This document shows positions 19,915 to 28,922 of a stretch of DNA of 64,000 bases, piece by piece. Within the stretch, counting starts at the first letter, position 1; the number at the start of each line of letters is the position of its first letter. The position numbers were made by a program, and so were the translations under genes. Source of the DNA: Lentimicrobium sp. (GTDB lineage: Bacteria; Bacteroidota; Bacteroidia; Bacteroidales; Lentimicrobiaceae); contig JAHYJC010000016.1 in assembly GCA_019429275.1 (NCBI GenBank), positions 1 to 64,000 on the forward strand. Reading direction: 5' to 3'. A model generated the notes under the pieces. That model had not been told where the DNA came from. It saw only the letters and a list, made by a program, of their open reading frames with translations, and did no database searches.

Positions 19915-21102
19915 TTAATCCAGAATCTCTGTTACCTGACCGGCACCAACTGTTCTTCCACCTTCACGAATAGCGAAGCGAAGGTTTTTCTGCATAGCGA
20001 TAGGTGCAATCAGCTTAACATTTACTGAAAGGTTGTCACCTGGCATCACCATTTCAACACCTTCAGGAAGATGTACTTCACCGGTTACGTCAGTAGTTCT
20101 GAAGTAAAACTGAGGACGATACCTGTTGTGGAAAGGAGTGTGACGTCCACCTTCTTCTTTTTTCAGGATATAAACTTCAGCATTAAAATCTTTGTGAGGA
20201 GTGATTGAACCTGGTTTCGCGATAACCATTCCACGACGAATTTCGTCTTTGTCAATACCACGAAGCAACAAACCTGCATTATCTCCAGCCTCACCGGTAT
20301 CAAGAATCTTACGGAACATTTCTACTCCTGTAACAACTGATTTTAGTTTGTCAGCATCAAGACCAATGATATCAACAGGATCTCCTGTGTGAATAACTCC
20401 GGTTTCGATACGACCGGTTGCAACTGTTCCACGACCGGTGATTGAGAACACGTCCTCAACAGGCATCAGGAATGGTTTGTCAACATCACGCGGAGGAAGT
20501 GGAATCCAGGTATCAACTGCTTCCATAAGTTCCATTACTTTTTCAACCCATTTTGGTTCTTTGTTAAGTCCACCAAGAGCTGAACCCTGAATAACAGGAG
20601 TGTTGTCACCATCAAAACCGTAGAAAGTAAGAAGATCGCGAATCTCCATTTCAACTAGTTCAAGAAGTTCGGGATCATCAACAAGGTCAACCTTGTTCAT
20701 GAATACCACCAAACGGGGAACACCCACCTGACGAGCAAGAAGAATATGCTCGCGGGTTTGAGGCATAGGACCATCAGTAGCAGCAACTACGAGTATAGCG
20801 CCGTCCATCTGGGCAGCTCCGGTAACCATGTTCTTCACGTAGTCAGCGTGACCTGGACAGTCAACGTGCGCGTAGTGACGATTCGCGGTTTGATACTCGA
20901 TGTGAGCAGTATTAATGGTAATACCCCTTTCTTTTTCTTCCGGAGCATTGTCGATTGAATCAAATGACCGGTATTCCGATAACCCTGCATCAGCAAGGAT
21001 GAGAGTGATTGCAGCGGTTAAGGTGGTTTTACCGTGGTCTACGTGACCAATGGTACCTACGTTAACGTGCGGTTTCGAACGATCGAATTTTTCTTTTGCC
21101 AT
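19915..21102 (-). CDS. tuf: Elongation factor Tu
   Basis: 395 residues. The G domain has [10 protein letters not shown] (P loop), the [12 protein letters not shown] switch I region, DCPGH and NKVD. The beta-barrel domains 2 and 3 end [15 protein letters not shown]. It delivers aminoacyl-tRNA to the ribosome. It lies 61 bases after a four-tRNA cluster and is probably co-transcribed with it, the tufB-like arrangement. Confidence 0.99.
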   Translation of the reverse strand: MAKEKFDRSKPHVNVGTIGHVDHGKTTLTAAITLILADAGLSEYRSFDSIDNAPEEKERGITINTAHIEYQTANRHYAHVDCPGHADYVKNMVTGAAQMDGAILVVAATDGPMPQTREHILLARQVGVPRLVVFMNKVDLVDDPELLELVEMEIRDLLTFYGFDGDNTPVIQGSALGGLNKEPKWVEKVMELMEAVDTWIPLPPRDVDKPFLMPVEDVFSITGRGTVATGRIETGVIHTGDPVDIIGLDADKLKSVVTGVEMFRKILDTGEAGDNAGLLLRGIDKDEIRRGMVIAKPGSITPHKDFNAEVYILKKEEGGRHTPFHNRYRPQFYFRTTDVTGEVHLPEGVEMVMPGDNLSVNVKLIAPIAMQKNLRFAIREGGRTVGAGQVTEILD

Positions 21103-21163
21103 ATTAATAATTGTTAATAATTGTAAACTGTTGAACTTACGGTCAGTCAGATAAAAAAATCTG

Positions 21164-21235
<72 letters not shown>

Positions 21236-21282
21236 TTGTTTGACCAGAATAACCCAGATTGCGGGAGATTCTGAATCTTTTG

Positions 21283-21355
21283 AGCGGAAGACGGGGCTCG
21301 AACCCGCCACCTATAGCTTGGAAGGCTATCGCTCTACCAAATGAGCTACTTCCGC
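21283..21355 (-). tRNA. tRNA-Gly (anticodon TCC)
   Basis: A 73-nt cloverleaf. The acceptor GCGGAAG/CTTCCGC is perfect, the anticodon loop CTTCCAA gives TCC, and the discriminator is T. It is in the tuf-upstream tRNA cluster. Confidence 0.97.
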
Positions 21356-21395
21356 ATAATGTAACAGGAGTTTGATGTCCTTTACATTTATTGTG

Positions 21396-21477
21396 TGGGG
21401 GGAGGAGGATTCGAACCTCCGAAGGCTTAGCCAACAGATTTACAGTCTGCCCCATTTGACCGCTCTGGTATCCCCCC
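21396..21477 (-). tRNA. tRNA-Tyr (anticodon GTA)
   Basis: An 82-nt class II tRNA with a GGGGGGA/TCCCCCC acceptor, an anticodon stem CAGA/TCTG around CTGTAAA, a long variable arm (GGCTAAGCC region) and discriminator A. Confidence 0.97.
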
Positions 21478-21508
21478 ATGTTTTACTTTTCCAATAAATA
21501 AAGAACTG

Positions 21509-21582
21509 AGCCGATGGAGGGATTCGAACCCCCGACCAGCTGATTACAAATCAGCTGCTCTGGCCAACTGAGCTACATCGGC
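21509..21582 (-). tRNA. tRNA-Thr (anticodon TGT)
   Basis: A 74-nt cloverleaf with a perfect GCCGATG/CATCGGC acceptor, anticodon stem CTGAT/ATCAG, loop with TGT, and discriminator T. It is first in the four-tRNA cluster, so the cluster promoter should lie between 21583 and the hpf terminator at 21699-21731. Confidence 0.97.
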
Positions 21583-21698
21583 ATTTTGTCTAAGCAGATA
21601 ATCTGCCTTATGCTCTTTTTCTAACTGGCCGTTCAGGTTAATTTTTTTCTGAAATATCCCCTAAATAAACGACTTTCTATTGAACTTAATACTGCCAC

Positions 21699-21731
21699 AA
21701 AAAAAAACAGTCCTTCTTTTCAAAAGGACTG
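21699..21731 (-). terminator. Terminator of the rpsU-xer-hpf operon
   Basis: CAGTCCTT (21708-21715) and AAGGACTG (21724-21731) form an 8-bp stem with an 8-base loop, followed on the minus strand by nine T residues. It separates hpf from the tRNA-tuf unit. Confidence 0.88.
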
Positions 21732-21795
21732 CAAAAATACTAACTATTTTGACACCAACAAATACTTTCTGATTTTTTTTTCAGAATATTAAATT

Positions 21796-22092
21796 TTATT
21801 TCAGAAACCGCCCTTTATGCTTGTCTAATTGCTTGCGAAGTGCATCAACTGCATTATCCGTTGCCTCTTCAAATGTCTTACTTTGCTTTTTTGCAAAGAG
21901 GTCATTCCCCTTTATTTGTAACCTGATTTCAGCAATTTTGTTGTCTGGCGTTTCTACATTGTCAATTTTTAAGGTTACTTCACTACCAATTATACCATCG
22001 TAAACACCTGAAAGCTTATCAACTTTATCATTGATAAAATCTTCCAGTTTTTTGTCTGTTTTAAACTTTACAGCGTTGATGTTTACATTCAT
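21796..22092 (-). CDS. hpf: Ribosome hibernation promoting factor, short form (HPF/RaiA/YfiA family)
   Basis: 98 residues with the beta-alpha-beta-beta-beta-alpha fold expected of the family: MNVNINAVKFKTDKKLEDFI at the start, the central VTLKIDN and IAEIRLQIKG strands, and the ATDNAVDALRKQLDKHKGR helix. It lacks the C-terminal dimerisation domain of long HPF. The family binds the 30S subunit and silences ribosomes in slow growth. It lies 16 bases after the xer gene and is preceded by an unusually good Shine-Dalgarno sequence. Confidence 0.93.
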   Translation of the reverse strand: MNVNINAVKFKTDKKLEDFINDKVDKLSGVYDGIIGSEVTLKIDNVETPDNKIAEIRLQIKGNDLFAKKQSKTFEEATDNAVDALRKQLDKHKGRFLK

Positions 22093-22096
22093 AATT

Positions 22097-22104
22097 ACCT
22101 CCTT
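22097..22104 (-). promoter_or_regulatory. Strong Shine-Dalgarno sequence of hpf
   Basis: AAGGAGGT on the minus strand ends four bases before the hpf ATG. Most genes in this window lack such a site, in keeping with the known masking of the 16S anti-Shine-Dalgarno in Bacteroidota ribosomes. Confidence 0.75.
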
Positions 22105-22108
22105 GGTT

Positions 22109-22996
22109 TTATGCCCTTGGATGGGCTGATTTATAGATAGATTTTAATTTTTCTACACTTACATGCGTATAAACCTGCGTGGCGGCAAGGCTTGCATGTC
22201 CCAATAACTCTTTGATCGCATTCAGGTCAGCCCCTTCATTCAACATGTGAGTTGCAAAAGTATGGCGTAACACATGAGGACTTTTACGGCCCCGAACTCC
22301 TGCTTCTCCGAGATATTTTGTAACTGTACGGTAAATAAACACAGAATAAGCCTTTTTTCCTTTATTCGTTATGATTATTTCTGAAATATTCGGTTTCACA
22401 ACCTTTTCCCTCTCTTTCAAATAGTCATCAACCAGGTGTATCAATAAGGGTGCAACAGGAATTATCCGTTGTTTGTTGCCTTTACCTTTAACTCTGAGGG
22501 TTGAAGTTGAACGGTCAATATCAGATATCTTAAGGTTGATAAGTTCAGACAAACGAATACCGGTCGAATAAAGCAGTTCCATAATCAGCATATCCCTCGA
22601 AAGGTTGAAATCATTTACATCAGATTTTTTTTCAGGATGAAAGACCTTTTGCATTTCAGCCTTTGATGCCGAAACGGGAAGCCGTTTCGGAAGTTTTAAA
22701 GTACTTAAGCGCGCTACAGGATTTGATTTTATTTTCTTAAGCCTCAACAGATAGTTGAAATAAGCCCTGACTGATGAAAGTTTTCGGTTTACGCTACTAT
22801 GGGTTTGACCGGCCTCAATCAGTGAAGCAAGCCATGAACGAACCATTGCCTGTGAAACATCAGCAGGATCTTCAACCTCATAACCTGATTTCAGATAGTC
22901 AGTAAACTGAACAAGATCAGACTTATAAGCACTTATCGTGTGAAGTGAATAACGTTTGACAAACTGGAGGTTATCGTAGAAAGAGTCGAGTACCAT
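22109..22996 (-). CDS. Tyrosine recombinase, XerC/XerD type
   Basis: 295 residues. The N-terminal SAM-like core-binding domain covers roughly residues 1-90. The catalytic domain carries the complete set: Arg148 (STGIRLSEL), Lys172 (VKGKGNKQR), His241 and Arg244 (HVLRHTFATHML), His267 (LLGHASL) and the nucleophile Tyr276 (QVYTHV). Length and motifs fit the Xer proteins that resolve chromosome dimers at dif. Its place between rpsU and hpf is a conserved housekeeping locus in Bacteroidota, so it is not a mobile integrase. Whether it is XerC or XerD cannot be decided here. Confidence 0.93.
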   Translation of the reverse strand: MVLDSFYDNLQFVKRYSLHTISAYKSDLVQFTDYLKSGYEVEDPADVSQAMVRSWLASLIEAGQTHSSVNRKLSSVRAYFNYLLRLKKIKSNPVARLSTLKLPKRLPVSASKAEMQKVFHPEKKSDVNDFNLSRDMLIMELLYSTGIRLSELINLKISDIDRSTSTLRVKGKGNKQRIIPVAPLLIHLVDDYLKEREKVVKPNISEIIITNKGKKAYSVFIYRTVTKYLGEAGVRGRKSPHVLRHTFATHMLNEGADLNAIKELLGHASLAATQVYTHVSVEKLKSIYKSAHPRA

Positions 22997-23103
22997 AGAA
23001 AATTAAAAGAAGAAAATCTTGCTTCTGAATAACGTCTAAATGTAAGACTTTATTTTCAGAAAAACAAAATTTTCTTCCTTAAATCGCACTTAAAAAAGGC
23101 GGA

Positions 23104-23298
23104 CTACATATCCTGATCTTGATGCATCTGTTGCACATATATGGCATGCAACTTCTGCTCACGCTTAACAATCGATGGTTTGGTAAATTTCTGCCTTTCA
23201 CGAAGCTCTTTAACAACGCCGGTTTTTTCGAATTTCCTTTTGAGTTTCTTCAAGGCACGGTCGATATTTTCGCCTTCTTTCACGGGTACGATAATCAT
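23104..23298 (-). CDS. rpsU: 30S ribosomal protein S21
   Basis: 64 residues, starting MIIVPVKEGENIDRALKKLKRKFEKTGV, with the basic RERQKFTKPSIVKREQK helix. S21 binds beside the 3' end of 16S rRNA; in Bacteroidota it helps hide the anti-Shine-Dalgarno sequence. It heads the rpsU-xer-hpf operon behind a near-perfect promoter. The leader has AGAAAGAGAG about 11 bases before the ATG, only a weak Shine-Dalgarno match. Confidence 0.97.
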   Translation of the reverse strand: MIIVPVKEGENIDRALKKLKRKFEKTGVVKELRERQKFTKPSIVKREQKLHAIYVQQMHQDQDM

Positions 23299-23352
23299 AC
23301 GAAATACGCTCTCTTTCTGTTAGTGGTTATTAAAACAATATTTTTAGGGGTG

Positions 23353-23383
23353 CAAAAATACAACCTTTATTTTATTTTCCAAA
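23353..23383 (-). promoter_or_regulatory. Promoter of the rpsU-xer-hpf operon
   Basis: The -33 TTTG (23380-23383) and -7 TATTTTTG (23353-23360) are separated by exactly 19 bases, a textbook match to the Bacteroidota housekeeping promoter. The predicted start near 23347 gives a leader of about 50 bases. Confidence 0.85.
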
Positions 23384-23401
23384 AATATAAATCACTTTTT
23401 T

Positions 23402-25606
23402 TTAAAGATTTCGATTCAAATAAGCTTCTATCATCTGATAAAGATGCATTCTGGTGTTGCCACCATAAATCCCATGGTTTCTATTTGTGTATAGCATCTG
23501 GTCAAATTGCTTACCTGCCTGAACCAGCCTTTCAGAAAACTCAAGGGTATTCTGCACATGCACATTGTCGTCGGCGGTTCCGTGTATCAGGAAAAGCTTT
23601 CCTTTCAATTGATCGGCAAAAAACAGGGGCGAGTTCTGATCATAACCATCGGGGTTATTCTGGGGCTTGCGCATAAATCTTTCTGTGTAAATATTGTCAT
23701 AATACCGCCAATTTGTAACTGGTGCCACTGCAATGCCCAAGCTATAAACGCCATCGCCCTTGACCATGCAGGATGAAGAAATATAACCTCCATAACTCCA
23801 GCCCCATATTCCAATGCGGCTTGCATCAACATATGGAAGGCTGGCTGCAAATCCGCCGGCCTCTATCTGATCGATGGTTTCGTACTTTCCCAACTGCAGA
23901 TAAGTAACTTTTCGGAAAGCTTCTCCCCTGGCACCGGTCCCTCTTGGGTCAACACACATGATGATATAGCCCTGATTTGCCAGATATTCGTCAAACCCAA
24001 ACCCCCAACGATCGAGCACCTGCTGAGAATTGGGGCCACTGTATTGATTCATAAGCAATGGATATTTGCGGGTTGAGTCAAAATCGGGAGGATAAATCAC
24101 CCATCCGTTCAACATGTTTCCTTCACTTGTTTTGAAAGTAAAAAACTTTTTCAACGAAGGATTGTATTCCGCCAACCGCTCTTTAAGCTTGTTGTTCTCT
24201 TCAAGAATTCTGATTTTTATGCCTTTTGCATCACACAATGCAATAACCGTAGGGTCTTCGGCCGATGACCACCTGTGAATAAAATACTTAAATGTATTGC
24301 TGAAATCGGCAGAATGAGTGCCTCTACCTTTCGTCAGAAGAATGGTTTTCCCTTTTAATGACACTGAGTAAACTTCGCGGCCAAGCGGAGATATTCCGGC
24401 TGCCTGGTAATAAAATAATTTCTTTTCAGGGTCGTAACCGTAAAAAGAAGTTACATCGAAGGAACCCTCGGTCAGTTGCCTGACAAACTTACCTTGAATA
24501 TCAAACAGGTACAAATGATTCCAGCCATCACGTTCACTGGTGATAACAAAATGTTTTCCATCCTGCAGAAAACGAATGTTATCGAAGGTACTTTCATCAA
24601 TATAGTATTTGTTGATTTCTTTATGCAAGAGTTCAGTTTTTCCGGTACTTGCATCCGCGTTAAGTATTTCAAGTTCATTTTGAAGGCGGTTCATTCTTAA
24701 AACTGCCAGTTTTGAAGGATCCCGGGTAAAATATATGCGGGGAATGTACTGATCGGTTTCCTCTCCGAGATCAACATTCACGCTTTCTTCTGTTTCAAGA
24801 TTATACACAAGCACACTAACCAGTGAGTTATCTTCACCGGCTTTGGGATACTTAAACTGCGAATTGGAAGGGTATAGTATATTTTCATCCAGAGAAGGAT
24901 TCTGCCCCTGGTACATAGTCATATTGAACATCTTAACATTTCTTTCATCAAACCTCATAAATGCCAGGTACTTGCTGTCATCAGACCAGTCGAAGGCCTT
25001 GCTGAACCCGAATTCTTCTTCATACACCCAATCGGGTGCCCCATTGATGATTTCATTAAACCTTCCATCGTTGGTTATTTGCTTTTCGTTATTTGTATCC
25101 AAATCTTTTACAAACAGGTTATTATCCCTGACAAAAGCAATTTTTGTCCCATCGGGCGAAAAAGTTGCCAACTGCTGCATTCCGTTTTCTGAGAGAGGCG
25201 CAAAAACTTTTTCCTGAATCTTATAAATGAAATAGTTCGCCTTGAAAGAATGCCGGTACAGCTGTTCATAATCAGCCTGAATAAGAAGTCTACCTTCATC
25301 AGCACTAAACTCATAACCTACAATTCTTTTAACCTCAGCTTCGGTATGTTGCGAAAGATCCAGAATTTCGGCAACCTTTTCGCCTGTTTGATAACTGAAT
25401 TTTTCAATCCGGCTATAATCACGGCTTAGTGCGGTATAATGAAGACCATCGTTCATAGATTGCAAACCAATTACCGATGCTGAGGCAAAAATCCTTTTGT
25501 TAAGCATATCTTCAAGCGTAAATGGTTTACTTTGCTGAGCTGAAACCAATTTATTTGCCGTTAAAACTAAAATAAGCAGGATGCAGATTGAAGCCGTTTT
25601 TTTCAT
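23402..25606 (-). CDS. Dipeptidyl-peptidase IV-like serine peptidase (family S9B)
   Basis: 734 residues. A signal peptide (about residues 1-23, ending VSAQQ) is followed by an eight-bladed DPP IV N-terminal propeller domain and a C-terminal alpha/beta-hydrolase domain. The catalytic triad is Ser604 (GWSYGGY), Asp679 (GTADDNVH) and His711 (NRNHG). The Glu-Glu pair in DWVYEEEFG matches the motif that holds the substrate N-terminus. It should release X-Pro or X-Ala dipeptides from peptides in the periplasm or at the surface. It is a single-gene unit upstream of rpsU. Confidence 0.95.
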   Translation of the reverse strand: MKKTASICILLILVLTANKLVSAQQSKPFTLEDMLNKRIFASASVIGLQSMNDGLHYTALSRDYSRIEKFSYQTGEKVAEILDLSQHTEAEVKRIVGYEFSADEGRLLIQADYEQLYRHSFKANYFIYKIQEKVFAPLSENGMQQLATFSPDGTKIAFVRDNNLFVKDLDTNNEKQITNDGRFNEIINGAPDWVYEEEFGFSKAFDWSDDSKYLAFMRFDERNVKMFNMTMYQGQNPSLDENILYPSNSQFKYPKAGEDNSLVSVLVYNLETEESVNVDLGEETDQYIPRIYFTRDPSKLAVLRMNRLQNELEILNADASTGKTELLHKEINKYYIDESTFDNIRFLQDGKHFVITSERDGWNHLYLFDIQGKFVRQLTEGSFDVTSFYGYDPEKKLFYYQAAGISPLGREVYSVSLKGKTILLTKGRGTHSADFSNTFKYFIHRWSSAEDPTVIALCDAKGIKIRILEENNKLKERLAEYNPSLKKFFTFKTSEGNMLNGWVIYPPDFDSTRKYPLLMNQYSGPNSQQVLDRWGFGFDEYLANQGYIIMCVDPRGTGARGEAFRKVTYLQLGKYETIDQIEAGGFAASLPYVDASRIGIWGWSYGGYISSSCMVKGDGVYSLGIAVAPVTNWRYYDNIYTERFMRKPQNNPDGYDQNSPLFFADQLKGKLFLIHGTADDNVHVQNTLEFSERLVQAGKQFDQMLYTNRNHGIYGGNTRMHLYQMIEAYLNRNL

Positions 25607-25665
25607 AGGGCAGTTTGTAGATTCTTTGATTTAAAAATAATGTACGATTTTAAAATTATAATCGC

Positions 25666-25673
25666 CAAAGATA
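25666..25673 (-). promoter_or_regulatory. -7 box TATCTTTG for the DPP IV gene
   Basis: It matches TAnnTTTG, 59 bases before the ATG at 25606. No clear -33 TTTG was found. Confidence 0.45.
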
Positions 25674-25735
25674 TAAAGACATTTGATATTACGTGAAACA
25701 TAGTCAAAACAACCGGTGAAACAAAATGCATAAAA

Positions 25736-25769
25736 TTTGGTGCTGATATCAGTGAAATTATTATTTTTG
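25736..25769 (+). promoter_or_regulatory. Promoter of tRNA-Val
   Basis: TTTG (25736-25739) and TATTTTTG (25762-25769) lie upstream of the tRNA with a 22-base spacing, slightly long. The mature tRNA begins nine bases after the box, so the 5' leader is very short. Confidence 0.65.
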
Positions 25770-25777
25770 CACTCCCC

Positions 25778-25852
25778 GGGATGTTAGCTCAGTTGGTTCA
25801 GAGCATCGCCTTGACAGGGCGGGGGTCACTGGTTCGAGTCCAGTACATCCCA
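25778..25852 (+). tRNA. tRNA-Val (anticodon GAC)
   Basis: A 75-nt cloverleaf with a GGGATGT/ACATCCC acceptor, anticodon stem CGCC/GGCG, loop TTGACAG, a T-arm with TTCGAGT, and discriminator A. It has its own promoter and a terminator 15 bases downstream. Confidence 0.96.
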
Positions 25853-25866
25853 CTCATTTTTTATCG

Positions 25867-25892
25867 GAGAGTTTGACACTCTCTTTTTTTTT
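25867..25892 (+). terminator. Terminator of tRNA-Val
   Basis: GAGAGT (25867-25872) and ACTCTC (25878-25883) with a 5-base loop, followed by nine T residues. Confidence 0.88.
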
Positions 25893-25934
25893 GCAACTAT
25901 TCCCCTTCCTGATTTCAAGAAAACCGTTCAAAGT

Positions 25935-26966
25935 CTATTTTACAATTTCCCTGAGAATGGCTCTCTGGCTCCATCCCAATACCAGCAATGTTGTTACTAT
26001 TACGACACCTGCAAACCAAAAAGGCAGGCTGAAGGTAGTCTGTGTTTTGTAAAGGGCAGTACCCAGATTTCCAATAATCAGCCACTGAAAAACATAAAAG
26101 GAGGTTAAATTTCTTCCTGTCCAGCACAAATATCTGACTACCAGGGATTCAGAATATTTTTCAGCAGTGAAACTCAGTGCTGTGACCATAAAAATCAGAA
26201 AGACGGCTGCCCATAGTGCGAAAGTGATTCCATGGTGGTAATATTGAGGCAAGTCAGCTGAGACGCTGAATCCAAACCTGAAAGTCAGGACAATCAGAAA
26301 AAAAGAAATTGCGGTAATAATAAGTCTGTACTTCACAAGGCCCGGGAGTTGATTTTGCCTGCTCATGATGATGCCAGCGATAAAACCCAACAAAGAATAA
26401 GTTACCCATGGGAAAACTGGAAAATACGACCACCAGGCTGAGCCATAGAAATATGCCTGCACATAAGTGATCCATGCTTCGTGTCCGGAATAGCCTGGTA
26501 AAAAAGTACCTGCTGAAGCAGCGAGCAAAGTCAATATTGTCCATACAAAAATATTTTCTCTGAATAATTTCCTAAACAGGCTGATTATTATAATGCTCAA
26601 TCCCGCCAGAAAGAGAATATCAACGCCAAAAAGGTAAGGCAAAGGGTCAATGATAAGTGTGCGATAAAATATTTTACTCAGCAGGTGAAAATTGAGTCCG
26701 ATGTTCAGCATCAGTCCCCAGAGAATCAATTTGAAACCACGGAAAATATCAGTTTTTAAATTGCCGGGGGTTTTGGAAATAAAGAACCCCATTACTGCCA
26801 TAAAAAGCGGTGCAGCCGGTACCCCTCCCAGAAACAGCGAAAACCGGCCGGGCAGGCTTGTGAAAAATGCTTCTATCGCAAACAACTCCGTAAGGTGAAC
26901 CTGTATCATCAGTAAAACTGCTACTCCTTTCAACAGATCAGGAAGAACAAGCCGTTTATTTGTCAT
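25935..26966 (-). CDS. Multi-span membrane protein, DUF1624 / heparan-alpha-glucosaminide N-acetyltransferase-like
   Basis: 343 residues with about nine or ten hydrophobic helices. The N-terminus RLVLPDLLKGVAVLLMIQVH resembles the R-x-x-x-x-D-x-x-x-G-hydrophobic-x-hydrophobic-x-x-M-x-x-H start of DUF1624/YeiB and acyltransferase-3-like membrane acyltransferases. That His in the first helix is the proposed acyl-transfer residue in these families. The substrate is unknown. No carbohydrate gene is adjacent. It stands alone on the minus strand with its own promoter. Confidence 0.65.
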   Translation of the reverse strand: MTNKRLVLPDLLKGVAVLLMIQVHLTELFAIEAFFTSLPGRFSLFLGGVPAAPLFMAVMGFFISKTPGNLKTDIFRGFKLILWGLMLNIGLNFHLLSKIFYRTLIIDPLPYLFGVDILFLAGLSIIIISLFRKLFRENIFVWTILTLLAASAGTFLPGYSGHEAWITYVQAYFYGSAWWSYFPVFPWVTYSLLGFIAGIIMSRQNQLPGLVKYRLIITAISFFLIVLTFRFGFSVSADLPQYYHHGITFALWAAVFLIFMVTALSFTAEKYSESLVVRYLCWTGRNLTSFYVFQWLIIGNLGTALYKTQTTFSLPFWFAGVVIVTTLLVLGWSQRAILREIVK

Positions 26967-26989
26967 GAAATCAAAAATAATAGTACATG

Positions 26990-26997
26990 CAAACTTA
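26990..26997 (-). promoter_or_regulatory. -7 box TAAGTTTG for the DUF1624-like gene
   Basis: It matches TAnnTTTG, 23 bases before the ATG at 26966. The -33 element is not evident. Confidence 0.45.
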
Positions 26998-27082
26998 ACT
27001 CTTCTGAAATGATTTTAAGCCAGTAACGGCAATAATTTCATAAAACTAAAATTAATATTGAAAAATATCGATATGAAAGTTT

Positions 27083-27090
27083 TAGATTTG
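27083..27090 (+). promoter_or_regulatory. -7 box TAGATTTG for the T9SS cargo gene at 27116
   Basis: It matches TAnnTTTG, 25 bases before the ATG. A TTG at 27058-27060 lies 22 bases upstream. Confidence 0.5.
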
Positions 27091-27115
27091 CAGCTTCAAA
27101 AAATTATTTCAATCC

Positions 27116-27904
27116 ATGAAAAAACTTGCATTTGTAATATTTCTGGCCATTCCCCTGCTTTCGCCGGGGCAGATTAGTCTTGAGAACACCTACAATTATT
27201 CAGGAACTTATACAAACCTAAAGGTTTCGGGTGACAAATTCTTCATCATGGATGTTGTCAACAGCCAGTGCAGGATTTACAATACCGATCACTCGTTGTG
27301 GAAAACTATCAATCTGAGCGTTCCCTCAAATAACTACGTGTATGACATCAAATTTGTAAGCGAAAATCTCTTCACTACTGATAACACACTGTGTCTTGCT
27401 TATGTATATTACTATTATGATGAAGTGAATCAGTTTTACACTTACAATGCAAAAATTATCCGCGAAAATGGTTCCTTGCTTTTGACAATTCCGGGTTGTC
27501 AACACCTTAACCTATATAGAACCAAAGATGGAGCAACCAAACTCATTACTTATAGTTATGATTATTCTCTGCTATTTTACACCATAACAACCCGTATTTA
27601 CAGCCTTCCGGGAACTATTACTTCAATAGCAGAAGGGGAAACAGGCTTGCCGGTGCTCTCAAACCTGCCAGCATTTCCAAATCCGGCTTCAACCGAGGTA
27701 TCTATTCCTTATTCATTGCCTGCAGGTTCGGCTCCAGCAAGACTCAGCCTGATAAATGAGGCAGGTCAGGTTGTGAAAGAGACTATCATTTTACCCGAAA
27801 ACAACAAATGCACATTAAATATTCAGGGAATGAAGTCTGGAGTTTATCTCTATCGAATTGATGCTGCCTCGGGTTCACACACGGGTAAAATTGTTGTAAA
27901 CTGA
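27116..27904 (+). CDS. Secreted protein with T9SS C-terminal sorting domain
   Basis: 262 residues. A signal peptide is clear (MKKLAFVIFLAIPLLSPGQ). The middle (about 20-175) is rich in Tyr, Asn and Thr with beta-strand character and matches no family I recognise. The C-terminal 80 residues form a type IX secretion sorting domain: FPNPASTEVSIPYSL, then LSLINEAGQVVKE, MKSGVYLYRID and a final GKIVVN. It is therefore likely exported across the outer membrane and anchored or released by T9SS. It lies on the plus strand and converges with the decayed cargo gene at 27929. Confidence 0.85.
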   Translation: MKKLAFVIFLAIPLLSPGQISLENTYNYSGTYTNLKVSGDKFFIMDVVNSQCRIYNTDHSLWKTINLSVPSNNYVYDIKFVSENLFTTDNTLCLAYVYYYYDEVNQFYTYNAKIIRENGSLLLTIPGCQHLNLYRTKDGATKLITYSYDYSLLFYTITTRIYSLPGTITSIAEGETGLPVLSNLPAFPNPASTEVSIPYSLPAGSAPARLSLINEAGQVVKETIILPENNKCTLNIQGMKSGVYLYRIDAASGSHTGKIVVN

Positions 27905-27928
27905 AAACTTTCAAAGGATAAGCAACAA

Positions 27929-28853
27929 TTACTCTTTCACAACTTTACTTTCCGTCCATTTCCTGCCATTCCAAACCCTTAAGAGGTAGAGACCTGGGGT
28001 GAGCTTCAGAACAGGAATCAGTGTAATGGCTGAAACGGGAGTTGCATGGTAAACAAGCCTGCCCGCAGTATTATAAAGCTCAACTTCACAGTTTTCATAC
28101 CACCCATTTTCAGGCATCTCAACATAGAGAAGATTTTTTGCAGGGTTGGGATAAACCGATATGCCAACTGGTGCTGGCAACGTATTTGATGAAACAATAA
28201 AAGGACATACAGAGGTGGGGCAGTAAAATTGAAGGCTTGTCTCCAACACATATCTTCCCTTAAAAGGAGTAACCATCTTCTCAAATAATCCATAAGAGGA
28301 ACCTATACCTTCGTAGAAGGGACCAAAAGAGCAACCGCTATGTGCCACGATATACCTGGTGTTTATGCCATAGAATTCTCCGACTCCAACTTCCTCAACA
28401 ATCAGATCGCCGCAACCTTCATGACTAACACAAAGATGGTTAGCGGTATCGCCTGTTGAAAGTGAAAAATCATAATACAGCACATCCTACCCAAAGAACA
28501 ATACCCAAATGGATGAACATGTTCATAGACAATTGCATATACCCGCCGGGCTTCGATATCATCGCGCATCAGGGCAAAAAGTGTATAGGGAGAAACAGCA
28601 TAGTAAGGCGGGTTGTGGTTGTCTGTTTCCAGATCGCGTCTGTATATTTTTTTTACACCATTTCATTAACCACTGTATCGCCCAGCGCATAATACTCCCA
28701 AAAAACGTCTCCAAATCAGGGTATTTGCATATCATCAAGTTGCACTATCCACCGCGCACTGTCAACTTCCATGGGGCGGTAGTCCTAAGCAGTGGACCTG
28801 ACAAAATTTAATACAGTCAATAAAACAAAAAGTATTAATCCGTAAAGTTTCAT
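27929..28853 (-). pseudogene. Decayed T9SS cargo gene (two stops, two frameshifts)
   Basis: The original start is the ATG at 28853, followed by a signal peptide (MKLYGLILFVLLTVLNFV). Reading on, the frame meets TAG right after the signal sequence (about 28785), then TGA (about 28717). It then loses one base near the A-run around 28651 (VVNEMV, then YKKIYRRDLETDN in the next frame). It loses another near 28486 (PFGYCSLG, then DVLYYDFSLSTGD). The only long intact piece is the last 184 codons from 28483, which end in a T9SS sorting domain (VYPNPAKNLLYVEMPENG, LTPGLYLLRVWNG, ESKVVKE). Four independent lesions make sequencing error an unlikely explanation. Confidence 0.88.
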
Positions 28854-28922
28854 AATATTTAACTGAATTGGTGGTCAAAAATCTTATATCCTGCTCAGGA
28901 TTTTGTGATATTGGTGCGATTG

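Noticed and set aside
22109-22996. Tyrosine recombinase as sign of an integrated element
   Set aside because: It lies in the conserved rpsU-xer-hpf housekeeping operon with no attachment-site repeats at the neighbouring tRNAs.
23119-23676. 185-codon plus-strand open frame
   Set aside because: It is antisense to rpsU, its promoter and the end of the DPP IV gene, with no signal or motif.
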